DNA of 31,603 bases from an uncultured Spirochaetaceae bacterium (GTDB lineage: Bacteria; Spirochaetota; Spirochaetia; Sphaerochaetales; Sphaerochaetaceae), in NCBI GenBank assembly GCA_947630635.1, contig CANRIJ010000004.1, positions 1-31,603 of the forward strand, in the 5' to 3' direction. A model generated the notes under the pieces. It worked only from the letters and a program-made list of their open reading frames with translations. It did no database searches and was not told where the DNA came from. Position numbers and translations under genes: made by a program. Shown here piece by piece: positions 1 through 8,010 of the stretch. Position 1 is the first letter of the stretch, and every line of letters starts with the position of its first letter.

Positions 1-650
1 TAGAAGTCTCTGCATGCCTCTTTTGTCGGATGCTGAAGTGGGACCCCGTCTCTCTCTCTGATTCCCGAGTAATCAACCATATTGATGGGGTCGAATAGGA
101 CTTTGAGCCTATTGGAGGGGAACTTATCCATCATGTTTTTCATCCTCTCAAGAGATGCTATCGTATGCTGATGATTCACGCCTTCGATTAGAGTATAGGC
201 ATCATACTTCTCAGCTGCATCGACCATCTCTGATAGTGAAGAGTAGAAAAGGTCTATGTATTTGGGATCTGCTGTCTCTGGGCTATATCCGCCCTTTGGA
301 TTTCTGGTGCCCGTCTCAGTTGCGATAAGCTTGCATTCAAATGCCCTATTTAAGCTTAGGGACTTCTTAAATCGCTCTATATCGCTTTTTCGCTTCTCCT
401 CATCTGGATGTGTTGGCTGAATGTAGCAGCCTACGATTTTTACGCTGACCCCATATTTTCCAAGTTCCTCAATTACATTATGGATGTACTCCTCATCCCA
501 TTCTTGCCAGCTTCTTGCAGTTGGAAATGATTTATTCAGCGCAAGCTGTATAAAGGAGTCCTCTCCGGTCTTTTCTCTTATTGTTTTTCCGAGTTCTGCT
601 GGAGTATTGAATTTTCCAAAGTCGTGTGCTCTGTATCCGATTCTGATCAT
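1..650 (-). CDS. Sugar phosphate isomerase/epimerase, TIM-barrel family (partial, C-terminus outside window)
   Basis: An open frame of 216 codons runs from ATG at 650 to the left edge, so the C-terminus is missing. The protein starts MIRIGYRAHDFG and has the pattern of the xylose-isomerase-like/AP-endonuclease-2 TIM barrel: a first strand IRIGYR, a central strand ending in Glu (TLIEGV) followed by NHQHT, and a later strand with Asp (VLFDPINMVDY). These Glu/His/Asp residues match the usual divalent-metal ligands. Such proteins isomerise or epimerise sugars; the substrate cannot be read here. It is divergent from the GH28 gene with 115 bp between them, so a role in pectin-sugar handling is a guess from context. 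No convincing Shine-Dalgarno is visible before this ATG, so the start is moderately sure. Confidence 0.8.
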   Translation of the reverse strand, partial: MIRIGYRAHDFGKFNTPAELGKTIREKTGEDSFIQLALNKSFPTARSWQEWDEEYIHNVIEELGKYGVSVKIVGCYIQPTHPDEEKRKSDIERFKKSLSLNRAFECKLIATETGTRNPKGGYSPETADPKYIDLFYSSLSEMVDAAEKYDAYTLIEGVNHQHTIASLERMKNMMDKFPSNRLKVLFDPINMVDYSGIRERDGVPLQHPTKEACRDF

Positions 651-765
651 AGTGAAATTTTAGCCAAATAGCCTTAGTGTTGCACTTGTTTGCGAACTAT
701 ATTCTTAAAAATGCAAAAGAAAGGCATAAATCGGTTTTCCTGAAGTATTAAAATATAAACAGGTT
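651..765. promoter_or_regulatory. Divergent intergenic region with a possible AraC-type site
   Basis: The 115 bp between the divergent isomerase and GH28 genes must hold both promoters, but no strong -35/-10 pair is evident on the GH28 side. An 18-mer at 696-713 (ACTATATTCTTAAAAATG) matches 14 of 18 positions of a stretch at 12552-12569 upstream of the large AraC-domain regulator. This would fit activator-dependent transcription, but the region is AT-rich and chance similarity is possible. Confidence 0.25.
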
Positions 766-2121
766 ATGAGTGCAATTAAGACTAGAGACGAGGTCCTTCT
801 CACCGAGAGTGAGGGGATAATGACTGTAGAGATACAGGATGCATTGAATTCCGCAAAGAGAGTCGTTTTTCAGAAGGGCATCTATATAACAGGCCCACTT
901 GAAGTTCCTTCTGACACTACCGTAATCATAGAGAAGTCAGCATTGATCAAGTTTGTTGATGATTTTGAATCATATCCTCCTATTTTTTCGAGATGGGAGG
1001 GCGTTAAGTGCTGGTGTATGCATCCATGCCTTCTTATCTCAAATGCAGAGAATGTTGAGATTAAGGGCGAGGGTAGCATTGATGGCAGCGGCGAGGCATG
1101 GTGGAAGGAGGTTATGCGCTTTAAGGGAAAGGATGAGAGCAGAGTTCCAAAGCCCATAGAGTATAGACTCAGAAAGCTCAATCCTGACTACATGAATCAG
1201 CCGGGCGGCGGCGGTGGAAGAGAGACTCAGTTCTTGCGCCCGCCATTAGTGCAGATATATAGGTCAAAGAATGTCACAATTGAGGGCATAAAGCTTCAGA
1301 ACTCCCCATTCTGGACGCTACATCCTCTGTTTTCCAAAGATATAAGGCTTAAGAACATCAGAATAGCCAATCCTGCCGAGGCGCCAAATACAGATGGAAT
1401 AGACATTGAGTCATCCAGCGATGTCACTGTAGAGGGATGCTTTGTAAATGTGGGAGATGATGGCATTGCCCTTAAGTCTGGTTCTGGAATCGATGGAATC
1501 AGGGATGGCGTTCCAACAGAGAAGATTGCAATCAGAGGCTGTACTGTCTTATCTGCCCATGGAGGAGTGGTAATTGGCTCTGAGACAGCGGGCGGTGTAA
1601 AGCATGTGTCAGTTGAGAACTGTCTATTTGATGGCACCGATAGGGGTGTGAGAATCAAGACCAGAAGAGGCAGAGGCGGAGTTATTCATCATCTCAATTT
1701 CAAGAATATCGTCATGAAGGACAACCTCTGTCCATTTGTAATAAACATGTACTATGGATGCGGCACAGATGACCAAAGTCTCTTCTCTCTAAAAAAGCTT
1801 CCAATTACTGAAGAGACGCCTGAGATCTACGGAGTGAAGATTGAGGGCTGTGTGGCAACTGGATGCGAGAGCTCTGCTGGCGTGATTGTAGGACTTCCGG
1901 AGAGACCGGTCTTTGACTGCGAGATCAAGGACTGCAATTTCAAGGTTGCACTAAATGCCAATAGAGAGATATCCGAGAGTGCTATGTATGCAGGCCTTAC
2001 ACCTCCTCAGACAAGGGGATTTTGGCTTAGAAACGTTGAGATTAAACTCGACAATCTCAAGGTGGACTGCATTGGAGAGCCAATTATCATAGAAGAGGGC
2101 GTAACAGTTCTTGATAAGTAA
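766..2121 (+). CDS. Polygalacturonase, glycoside hydrolase family 28 (cytoplasmic)
   Basis: A 451-residue right-handed beta-helix enzyme that hydrolyses alpha-1,4 linkages between galacturonate residues of pectin. All GH28 signature blocks are present in order: NTDG at 208-211, GDDG at 230-233 (catalytic Asp210/231/232), AHGG at 264-267 and RIKT at 296-299. The start MSAIKTRDEV has no signal peptide or membrane segment, so the enzyme should act inside the cell on imported oligogalacturonides, typical of exo-acting bacterial GH28s. A Gly-rich stretch (PGGGGGRE, about 145-152) lies before the core of the helix. Only a weak Shine-Dalgarno (CAGG) precedes the ATG. The gene is monocistronic, ending in a strong hairpin. 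It works with the GH105 hydrolase and uxa/kdg genes further along. The exact exo/endo mode and methyl-ester tolerance cannot be read from sequence. Confidence 0.93.
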   Translation: MSAIKTRDEVLLTESEGIMTVEIQDALNSAKRVVFQKGIYITGPLEVPSDTTVIIEKSALIKFVDDFESYPPIFSRWEGVKCWCMHPCLLISNAENVEIKGEGSIDGSGEAWWKEVMRFKGKDESRVPKPIEYRLRKLNPDYMNQPGGGGGRETQFLRPPLVQIYRSKNVTIEGIKLQNSPFWTLHPLFSKDIRLKNIRIANPAEAPNTDGIDIESSSDVTVEGCFVNVGDDGIALKSGSGIDGIRDGVPTEKIAIRGCTVLSAHGGVVIGSETAGGVKHVSVENCLFDGTDRGVRIKTRRGRGGVIHHLNFKNIVMKDNLCPFVINMYYGCGTDDQSLFSLKKLPITEETPEIYGVKIEGCVATGCESSAGVIVGLPERPVFDCEIKDCNFKVALNANREISESAMYAGLTPPQTRGFWLRNVEIKLDNLKVDCIGEPIIIEEGVTVLDK

Positions 2122-2141
2122 CCGAAATCAAATATGCAAAG

Positions 2142-2173
2142 AAAAGAGCGCCGTTTTTCTGCGGCGCTCTTTT
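2142..2173. terminator. Bidirectional terminator between GH28 and M13 peptidase genes
   Basis: A perfect 12-bp stem (AAAAGAGCGCCG / CGGCGCTCTTTT) with an 8-nt loop sits between two convergent genes. It ends in T4 on the plus strand and, read on the minus strand, in TTTT followed by CTTT, so it can stop transcription from both sides. Confidence 0.9.
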
Positions 2174-2187
2174 AGTTTCATGCTCCA

Positions 2188-4278
2188 TCACCAGACTAGG
2201 ATTCTATCCTCGGGTGCAAGAAACATATTGTCGCCCTCGGTGATGCCGTAGGTATCGAGGAATTTGTCAAATTGCTGGAGTGTGACATTGGTCCTCAGGT
2301 ACTCAGGCGGATGTGGGTCTGTATAGTAGTTAGTCTCGACAGAGGAGAGTGAGCGCTTGCTCATCCATATCTCTGCATATGCACGGAAGAACTCGTCGTA
2401 GTCAAAGTCATCATCTTTTTCGGCAAGGCGAAGAATGCACTGAATTCCAGTGATGTCAGCTGTGACCTCTCCATCTAGCATTGCGCCGTTTAGGTACATG
2501 TCATCATAGATTGAGATATTGCTATAGAAGTCTTGCACCTTCTTAACCTTCTCTTGGAATGCCTTTGCGTCGTTTTCGGTCCACCAGATTCTGATGTTTC
2601 CATTCTCATCGAATTGGCTTCCCTTGCTGTCAAAGGCGTGTGATATCTCATGCCCTATAATTGCGCCAATCTTGCCGTAGACTCTTTCTTTGCTCATATC
2701 GGTCGTGTAGGTCTCATCGCCGAGTATGCCAAGGTATATGTTGATTGAATTCTCCATCGAATTGTAGCTGGCATTTGCCTCAAGTACGTTGACACTCCAT
2801 ATCTCTGGGTCAATCTTCTTTCCGAGCTTCTCGCGGTTGAGCTTAAGACCATAGTTTCTGATTGCTTTTCTTGCCTCATAGTAATTGAGGCCCCTGATGT
2901 CGAGTCCGCTGTAGTCTGGCCACTTATCTGGATAGACAGAGTTTATCTTAAGATTGTCCAATTTTGCGATGGCTGCCTTCTTTGTCTCTTCTTCAAGCCA
3001 GTCCTCTTGGCTGAGCATTATCTTGTACTCGGCTGCAATATCCTCGCAGAGGGCTTTAATATCAGATTTCATCTCGGGAGAAGCAAACTCCTCTACGTAG
3101 GCTATCTGCATAGGGACGTTGAGGTAGTTGCCGACGAATGTGACTAAAATTGATTCGTATGGGGTTGATTCTGTGATGCCAGAGGTCTCGGTGTTGATTT
3201 TCTCTACGGTGAGCATTGCCTCTTTGCTCACATCCGGTGCTGCGTTGATTAAAACACGCACTTTCATCCAATTCTTGATCTCATCGAGGTTTTTCTCGTC
3301 ACTTAGAATCTCTCCAAGATACGCAATCTGATCGGGCATTACCACCCATAGAGTATCGGAGATATAGCCGTTGTCCTCCATTTCCTTTCTGAAGTTGTAG
3401 TTGGGACCTAAGAGCTCATCAACTTCATCGAGAGTCAGAATGTTGTTTACCTTCCCGAAGATATCGGATCTGTTCAAGTCTTCCTGTGTAAGTGTGTGCT
3501 CTGCAATTCCTGCCTCGAATGCGATTGCCCTGTCAAATGCATCCTCTTCCATCACGGCTCCTATGAGCTCTAGTCCGAGCTCATATATGCCTTTGTACAT
3601 TTTGTATGTCCTATCTCCGAGGTCTGTGCGCTTCTTATACTCTCCGGCGTCTCCCAAAAGGAGGTTCCTGCCCTCTATCTCGGCGGTGTATGTCGTGGGA
3701 TCTGCAAGCGATGTTGTCACATTCACATTGATAAGTCCATATTCGGATAGGGAGTCGGTATCGCCCCATACATGCACTGCATCGTAGAAGTCCTTTATAG
3801 ATGAGAGCGAGTCGATCTTTTCAAGTCTATTTGTCGCGAGAGCGATTGCCATCGGGGTTCTCGTCTCCCAATCATCAAGAGCATTGTAGAAAGCCCTGAG
3901 CTGCTCTGCCTCAAAGCCCTCGATGCTGTCGTCGGTCAAGAGTCTCTTTTTATTCTCTTCGACCTGGATTGAAGAGCGATCCAGTGCTGTCTGTCTGATC
4001 TTTCCAGGTTGGTACACAACGTCGAGGATTCTGTCCTTGTTTACATAGAGATAGAAGTCATCCTTGAGGTCTGTAGGAGTCTCTGGCGTGACGTTTCCCT
4101 CGATGTTTGAATCCATCCAGGGCTTTCCAGTAGTGTAGTCGGTGGCAGAGGTGGAATTATTGGTCTCTTCGCTAGTTTCTATGCTATCTGAGCTATTCTC
4201 GACTGGAGCTACGCTCTTGCAGCTGAATAAGAGCAGCAGCAGGAGAAAGAGTCCTAGATAACTGACTATTCTTTTCAT
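2188..4278 (-). CDS. pepO: M13 family (neprilysin/PepO-like) metallopeptidase, lipoprotein
   Basis: A 696-residue zinc endopeptidase, the normal length for the family. The N-terminus is a lipoprotein signal (KR, then a Leu-rich core, lipobox LFSC with Cys20) followed by a Ser/Thr/Glu-rich linker to about residue 60, so the enzyme is membrane-anchored outside the cytoplasm. The zinc site is HEISH at 543-547, with the third ligand Glu604 and Asp608 in GEVTAD; most relatives have GENIAD there. The substrate-binding block NASYNSMENSINIY replaces the usual NAxY...NEI. The C-terminal DPHPPEYLRTN and final VW match the family. A good AAGGAG lies just before ATG 4278. It is transcribed in the same direction as the KDPG aldolase gene but is separated from it by a terminator, and no functional tie to pectin use is evident. 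Peptide degradation for nutrition is likely. Confidence 0.93.
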   Translation of the reverse strand: MKRIVSYLGLFLLLLLLFSCKSVAPVENSSDSIETSEETNNSTSATDYTTGKPWMDSNIEGNVTPETPTDLKDDFYLYVNKDRILDVVYQPGKIRQTALDRSSIQVEENKKRLLTDDSIEGFEAEQLRAFYNALDDWETRTPMAIALATNRLEKIDSLSSIKDFYDAVHVWGDTDSLSEYGLINVNVTTSLADPTTYTAEIEGRNLLLGDAGEYKKRTDLGDRTYKMYKGIYELGLELIGAVMEEDAFDRAIAFEAGIAEHTLTQEDLNRSDIFGKVNNILTLDEVDELLGPNYNFRKEMEDNGYISDTLWVVMPDQIAYLGEILSDEKNLDEIKNWMKVRVLINAAPDVSKEAMLTVEKINTETSGITESTPYESILVTFVGNYLNVPMQIAYVEEFASPEMKSDIKALCEDIAAEYKIMLSQEDWLEEETKKAAIAKLDNLKINSVYPDKWPDYSGLDIRGLNYYEARKAIRNYGLKLNREKLGKKIDPEIWSVNVLEANASYNSMENSINIYLGILGDETYTTDMSKERVYGKIGAIIGHEISHAFDSKGSQFDENGNIRIWWTENDAKAFQEKVKKVQDFYSNISIYDDMYLNGAMLDGEVTADITGIQCILRLAEKDDDFDYDEFFRAYAEIWMSKRSLSSVETNYYTDPHPPEYLRTNVTLQQFDKFLDTYGITEGDNMFLAPEDRILVW

Positions 4279-4402
4279 CTAGCTCTCCTTTATAGTGGGA
4301 TTTAGGTAAAGCCTATTCTCTTTGGCTTATTTTATTAAGGCTTATTGTTGTCAAATCGATAAAGTCATGAAAATATTTTCATTGAGTTATATCTTGATTT
4401 CT

Positions 4403-4430
4403 AAAAAAGGGTCGAAATCAATCGACCCTT
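4403..4430 (-). terminator. Terminator of the KDPG aldolase gene
   Basis: Read on the minus strand, a 9-bp perfect stem (AAGGGTCGA / TCGACCCTT) with a 6-nt loop is followed by a T run. It lies 16 bp after the aldolase stop codon. Confidence 0.88.
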
Positions 4431-4446
4431 ATCCTCATCTTTTATC

Positions 4447-5409
4447 CTATTTTACAAGGTGGAAGGCAAAGCCGCCGATTTCCTCGTTGAAATAGCAGAC
4501 CTTGATCTTTCCCTTTGGATCCTTGGCCACGGTATCCTCTTTCACTGTAAAGCCTCTCTCCTTGAGGAAGAAGATCGTTCTTTCAAGGTCGTAGCACCTA
4601 AATGCCAAGTGTCCGTTCTTTCCAAGGTAGTTTCTCTTCATGACTTCAATCTCGCCATTCATAAAGATGGAGCTATTGCCCTCTTTTATCGTCATGCCAA
4701 GCTTTTCAAAGTCCTTGGCTACATGTGATGCTGCATCTCTATCGGGAAGGTTGATTCCTATGTGTGCAAGTGTAAGTCCCTGCAGCTTTATAACCGCTTC
4801 CTGGCAGAGCTTTGTGATCTCGTCCCATTTTTCACTCTCGATCAAGTCTGGCTTTACCATCCATGATCCGCCGATGGCAAGTACGTTTGGGGCCTTGGCA
4901 TAATCAGGGAGATTGTCTGGATTTATTCCGCCAGTTGTCATGAATTTGATCTGTGGAAATGGTCCTCCTAAATCTTTTAGCATCTTGACTCCGCCTGAGG
5001 CTTCTGCTGGGAAGAATTTGAGTATGCTGAGTCCAAGCTCAATTCCTTTCTCAATGTCAGATGGCGTGCAGACACCAGGTACAACTGGAATATTGTGTTC
5101 TTGGCACCATTTGACTGTGTGCTTATTCAATCCAGGGGATACAATGAATTTCGCTCCGGCATTGACTGCCTTCTCTGCAAGTTCCGGGTTGATAACTGTG
5201 CCCGCTCCGACGAGCATCTCGGGACACTCTTTTGTTATAAGACGGATTGCCTCTTCAGCCGCAGCGGTTCTGAAGGTTACCTCTGCGCATGGGATTCCGC
5301 CCTTAATCATTGCCTTTGCAAGTCCTACTGCTTTCTTTGCATCATCGATTTTTACGACTGGAACTATTCCAAGATCGTGGAAATAGGTGAAAAGCTCTTC
5401 TTGTGTCAT
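4447..5409 (-). CDS. eda: KDPG/KHG aldolase fused to a C-terminal VOC (glyoxalase-like) domain
   Basis: Residues 1 to about 210 are a class I 2-keto-3-deoxy-6-phosphogluconate aldolase, which splits KDPG into pyruvate and glyceraldehyde-3-phosphate. Visible features are VVKID at 18-22, EVTFR with Glu43 and Arg47, GAGT ending at Thr71, the Schiff-base Lys131 in LKFFPAE, and the phosphate-binding TTGGI at 158-162. Stand-alone Eda ends near residue 210. Here about 110 more residues follow (LAHIGIN, GHLAF, AFHLVK), with the beta-alpha pattern of half a vicinal-oxygen-chelate module. Its possible metal ligands are His216, Glu253/255, His267 and His317, the last at the place where glyoxalases usually have Glu. 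AGGAG lies 7 nt before ATG 5409. The gene is divergent from kdgK, which supplies its substrate. The aldolase is sure; what the extra domain does is unknown. Confidence 0.92.
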   Translation of the reverse strand: MTQEELFTYFHDLGIVPVVKIDDAKKAVGLAKAMIKGGIPCAEVTFRTAAAEEAIRLITKECPEMLVGAGTVINPELAEKAVNAGAKFIVSPGLNKHTVKWCQEHNIPVVPGVCTPSDIEKGIELGLSILKFFPAEASGGVKMLKDLGGPFPQIKFMTTGGINPDNLPDYAKAPNVLAIGGSWMVKPDLIESEKWDEITKLCQEAVIKLQGLTLAHIGINLPDRDAASHVAKDFEKLGMTIKEGNSSIFMNGEIEVMKRNYLGKNGHLAFRCYDLERTIFFLKERGFTVKEDTVAKDPKGKIKVCYFNEEIGGFAFHLVK

Positions 5410-5436
5410 GACTGAACTCCTATTTATGGTATGTTA

Positions 5437-5445
5437 ATTATATCA
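5437..5445 (-). promoter_or_regulatory. Extended -10 promoter element for eda
   Basis: On the minus strand TGATATAAT (TG, one base, then a perfect TATAAT) lies 28 bp upstream of the eda start. No good -35 is seen 17 bp further up, which fits an extended -10 promoter. Confidence 0.65.
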
Positions 5446-5476
5446 TGTCGTCTTCTCTCGGTTTAGAAACATTCCT

Positions 5477-5498
5477 ATCCATTTTTATGAAAATAGAT
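5477..5498. promoter_or_regulatory. Candidate operator between eda and kdgK
   Basis: Imperfect inverted repeat ATCCATTTT-TATG-AAAATAGAT (8 of 9 positions pair). It shares CCATTT-N4-GAAA, with the same spacing, with the perfect palindrome in the uxaB leader. It sits between the two divergent promoters. The matching regulator is not identified. Confidence 0.35.
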
Positions 5499-5517
5499 TC
5501 CTTTTTGGCCCTCTTTG

Positions 5518-5546
5518 TTGAATTTGGCAAATCGCGGCAATAGAAT
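5518..5546 (+). promoter_or_regulatory. Sigma70-type promoter of kdgK
   Basis: TTGAAT (5518-5523), 17-bp spacer, TAGAAT (5541-5546). The start of transcription would be near 5553. ATTCCATT at 5545-5552, overlapping the -10 end and start point, equals one arm of the uxaB operator palindrome. Confidence 0.6.
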
Positions 5547-5584
5547 TCCATTAAAGAACTAATTTGGAGGAAAGTAATACACCT

Positions 5585-6619
5585 ATGGCTAAGAAGTACG
5601 TTACCTTTGGTGAGATCATGCTTCGACTCAGAAGCATGGAGCATTACAGATTGTTTCAGACACCTGAGCTGGAGGCCACTTTTGGTGGCGGAGAGGCCAA
5701 TGTAGCCGTTTCTCTATCTATTTTGGGAGAGCATGCGGAATTTGTTACAGCGCTTCCTGATAACGCTGTTGGAGAGGCTTGCAAGTGGGAGCTTCAGAAA
5801 TATGGAGTCGATACCTCTGCTATCAAGATGGTAAAGGGCTCAAGACTTGGAATCTATTTCTTGGAGACCGGTGCAAACCAGAGACCATCTCTTGTAGTCT
5901 ATGATAGAGCGAATTCCGCTATTGCAAATGCAAAGCCAGGCGATTTTGATTTTGCTGAGATTATGAAGGGCGCAACATGGTTCCATACAACGGGAATTAC
6001 TCCTGCAGTATCACAGGAGGCAGCAGATTGTGCACTTGAGGCAATGAAGGCCGCAAAGAAGGCAGGAGCTACAGTATCAATAGACCTTAACTTCAGAAAG
6101 AAGCTCTGGCAGTACGGAAAGAAGGCCCCAGAGGTTATGAGAGAGCTTGTTAAGTATGCAGATGTGATTATTGCAAACGAGGAAGACATTCAGATGTGTC
6201 TTGGAATAGAGGCAGACTCGGATGTTACATCCGGCAAGCTCAATACCGACGTATACAAGGACCTCTGCTTAAAGGTCAGGAAGGAGTTCCCGAATATCTC
6301 TACAATTGCAGTTACTCTTAGAGAGTCCAAGAGCGCAGACCACAACGGATGGTCAGCAGCACTCTCTGGAAAGACAGGCTTCTATCTTTCCAGAAAGTAC
6401 GATATTACTGATATCATCGACCGCGTTGGCGGTGGAGACAGCTTTGCGGCTGGTATCATCTATGCCCTTTCTCACTTTGATGATGAGGAGTACTGCATTA
6501 ACTTCGCAGTTGCAGCAAGCTGCCTGAAGCATTCAATCTCTGGAGACTTTAATCTATCAAGGCTCAGCGAGATCGAGAATCTTGCCAAGGGCGATGGCTC
6601 TGGAAGAGTGCAGAGATAG
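5585..6619 (+). CDS. kdgK: 2-dehydro-3-deoxygluconokinase (PfkB family sugar kinase)
   Basis: A 344-residue ribokinase-fold enzyme that phosphorylates 2-keto-3-deoxygluconate to KDPG with ATP. The N-terminal PfkB block is FGGGEANVAVSLSILG (about 33-48). The C-terminal block is DRVGGGDSFAAG with the catalytic base Asp285; the GGGD form is common in KDG kinases, where other PfkB proteins have GAGD. The start is ATG 5585. A longer frame beginning at TTG 5564 would place that start codon inside the Shine-Dalgarno (GGAGGAAAG, 5566-5574). The spacing to ATG 5585 is on the long side. Divergent from eda and followed by a terminator, it is monocistronic. The pathway context (UxaA makes KDG, Eda uses KDPG) supports the substrate call over fructokinase or ribokinase. 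Confidence 0.92.
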   Translation: MAKKYVTFGEIMLRLRSMEHYRLFQTPELEATFGGGEANVAVSLSILGEHAEFVTALPDNAVGEACKWELQKYGVDTSAIKMVKGSRLGIYFLETGANQRPSLVVYDRANSAIANAKPGDFDFAEIMKGATWFHTTGITPAVSQEAADCALEAMKAAKKAGATVSIDLNFRKKLWQYGKKAPEVMRELVKYADVIIANEEDIQMCLGIEADSDVTSGKLNTDVYKDLCLKVRKEFPNISTIAVTLRESKSADHNGWSAALSGKTGFYLSRKYDITDIIDRVGGGDSFAAGIIYALSHFDDEEYCINFAVAASCLKHSISGDFNLSRLSEIENLAKGDGSGRVQR

Positions 6620-6644
6620 TCTTTATTCAATCTATTTTCAAGAG

Positions 6645-6669
6645 GCCGCTCTTTATAGGGCGGCTTTTT
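6645..6669 (+). terminator. Terminator of kdgK
   Basis: Stem GCCGCTC / GGGCGGC (one G-U pair), 6-nt loop, then TTTTT. It starts 25 bp after the kdgK stop. Confidence 0.8.
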
Positions 6670-7487
6670 ATGTCTTATTGGAGGAGTAGTTAATTCCTAG
6701 TGCAGATTTATGGAAAGGGCTTTCCATCGTTAACATGAAGAATATACGGCATCTTATATGGTCTCCGGGATCAGATTGGCCAAACGATGTTTAGCCGATC
6801 TTAAAATCTGGGATCGTCGGCACTGGCGGAGGTTTTTCAGAGTTGGTCGCATTGCCTGAAGCTGATGCCAATTGGCAATTTCGGAGTGGCATTTTTATTA
6901 AATTGAAGCTGTTAAGAACGATTGGAGCTTATGCAATCTGAAATGGCGCTATATAGGCGTGTTTTATGTTCGAGGTGCATTTTAGCGTTGATCTCGTCTT
7001 TTATAGTCGCCTCTTGTGATGCTTTGTCCCTTTTGACTTGAGAATCGGATATCAAGGAGTAGGACGTTGGGTAAATGCAGATCTATGTTACCAGCTATGA
7101 GCGAGGAGCAAAGCTACCAGAAAACAATTTTCAGATTTTACGAGCAAATATGAGACTGTTTGCCAAGATAAGAAGCGCTATAAGAGCTGCTGGGATACCA
7201 TGGCAGATGTTTTTGGTGGGGGCTTCTAAATCGGCTGTGTTCTCAAAGCCAATGACATTCAACTTCTGCCAGCAGGGATTGCCGTCCCTGATTTTATATT
7301 GGAGGTTTCTTTATTGCGTTGGCGTCGATTTGTGTGTCGCTTCTGTTTTTCCAAGGAAAAGAACACAGAGAGTTTGAAAATTTCCGAAGGACATATATAC
7401 AAATATTGCAAATCAAAATATCGGCAAACTGCTCGGTGTTGTAAATTAAGATTCATATAAAAATCGAAATCGAAGGGAGATAATCGT
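6670..7487. other. 818-bp region without an intact gene; probable decayed DNA
   Basis: No open frame here has a convincing start, ribosome site and protein-like composition. The longest plus-strand frame (7075-7377, 100 codons) shows no recognisable domain and overlaps pieces in other frames that look more protein-like. One frame around 7295-7440 reads like a hydrophobic segment and charged tail (IGGFFIALASICVSLLFFQG, then KEHREF), reminiscent of a transporter C-terminus. Another piece near 6830 reads GTGGGFSELVALPEAD. Stops and frame changes interrupt all of them. Together with the broken antitoxin just downstream, this suggests remnants of acquired DNA. I could not name the parent genes. 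Confidence 0.45.
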
Positions 7488-7759
7488 ATGGCTACAGCTT
7501 TTATTAAATTCGCATTGATGCCGATATCAAATGTGAGGCAACAACGCTCTTTAAAAGCCTTGGTATGGATATGTCGAGCGCGGTGAATCTCTATCTGCGT
7601 CAGTGCGTTCTTCGCGGGGAATTGCCCTTTTCAGTGGATTTGCCGCAATACAATGACAAAACAATCAGCGCGATTGCGGAGGCCAGAAGAATATCCCGCG
7701 ACCCTAATGTCAGGGGATATGATAATGTGGAAGGGTTAATGGCTGCGCTTGATGACTGA
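7488..7759 (+). pseudogene. DinJ/RelB-family antitoxin, broken by a one-base frameshift
   Basis: ATG 7488 follows a good ribosome site (AAGGGAGA, 7 nt spacing) and encodes MATAFIK. Then the frame is lost. If one A is added to the AAA at 7506-7508, the reading becomes MATAFIKIRIDADIK and runs without a break to the TGA at 7757-7759 through GMDMSSAVNLYLRQCVLRGE and RRISRDPNVRGY, which are typical of DinJ/RelB antitoxins (ribbon-helix-helix DNA-binding part, then the toxin-neutralising tail). The repaired product would be about 90 residues, the usual size. Arginine codons include CGT and CGC, unlike the AGA-rich neighbours, which hints at transfer. The fault is in a homopolymer, so a sequencing error is a real alternative. 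No intact RelE/YafQ toxin follows. Confidence 0.8.
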
Positions 7760-7871
7760 TCAGCTGAGATATTGGAGTAGAGATGCGTTTTACGCTCTGC
7801 CGCAGTGGCGATGTAAAGCTGGATTGCGACTGTATCTCTCTGATGTCCTTTGCTCTGTGCTATTTGTTTGA
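7752..7871 (+). pseudogene. Possible remnant of the partner toxin gene
   Basis: A 39-codon frame starts with an ATG that overlaps the antitoxin stop by 8 bp (ATGACTGA), exactly where a RelE/YafQ toxin gene normally begins. It reads MTDQLRYWSRDAFYALPQ and soon stops. No RelE motif is recognisable, so this is only a candidate relic. The rest of the gap to 7964 shows nothing. Confidence 0.25.
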
Positions 7872-7964
7872 GTATTTGCTAATAAGTGCGCTTTCCTTTT
7901 TGGTATTTGGGGCCTTATGAAAAGCTGCCTATTTTGAATAACATAGCTGAGATTTGATTTAATA

Positions 7965-7989
7965 AAAAACGGGGCTACTTAAGCCCCGC
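7965..7989 (-). terminator. Terminator of the uxaB-uxaA-uxaC operon
   Basis: On the minus strand a 7-bp stem (CGGGGCT / AGCCCCG) with a 5-nt loop is followed by TTTTTT. It lies 21 bp after the uxaC stop. Confidence 0.88.
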
Positions 7990-8010
7990 TGATATTAATA
8001 AGGACATTTT

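Noticed and set aside
3401..3787. 128-codon open frame opposite the M13 peptidase gene
   Set aside because: Antisense shadow: Ser-rich, with no ribosome site and no family resemblance.
7075..7377. 100-codon open frame as a real gene
   Set aside because: It has no ribosome site, its composition is unlike that of the neighbours, and no domain is visible. Better protein-like pieces appear in other frames across it.
7500..7512. Programmed ribosomal frameshift in the antitoxin gene
   Set aside because: The bases at the break (TTT ATT AAA TTC in frame) do not form an X XXY YYZ slippery site, and no downstream stem or internal Shine-Dalgarno stands out. A base lost in the A run is simpler.
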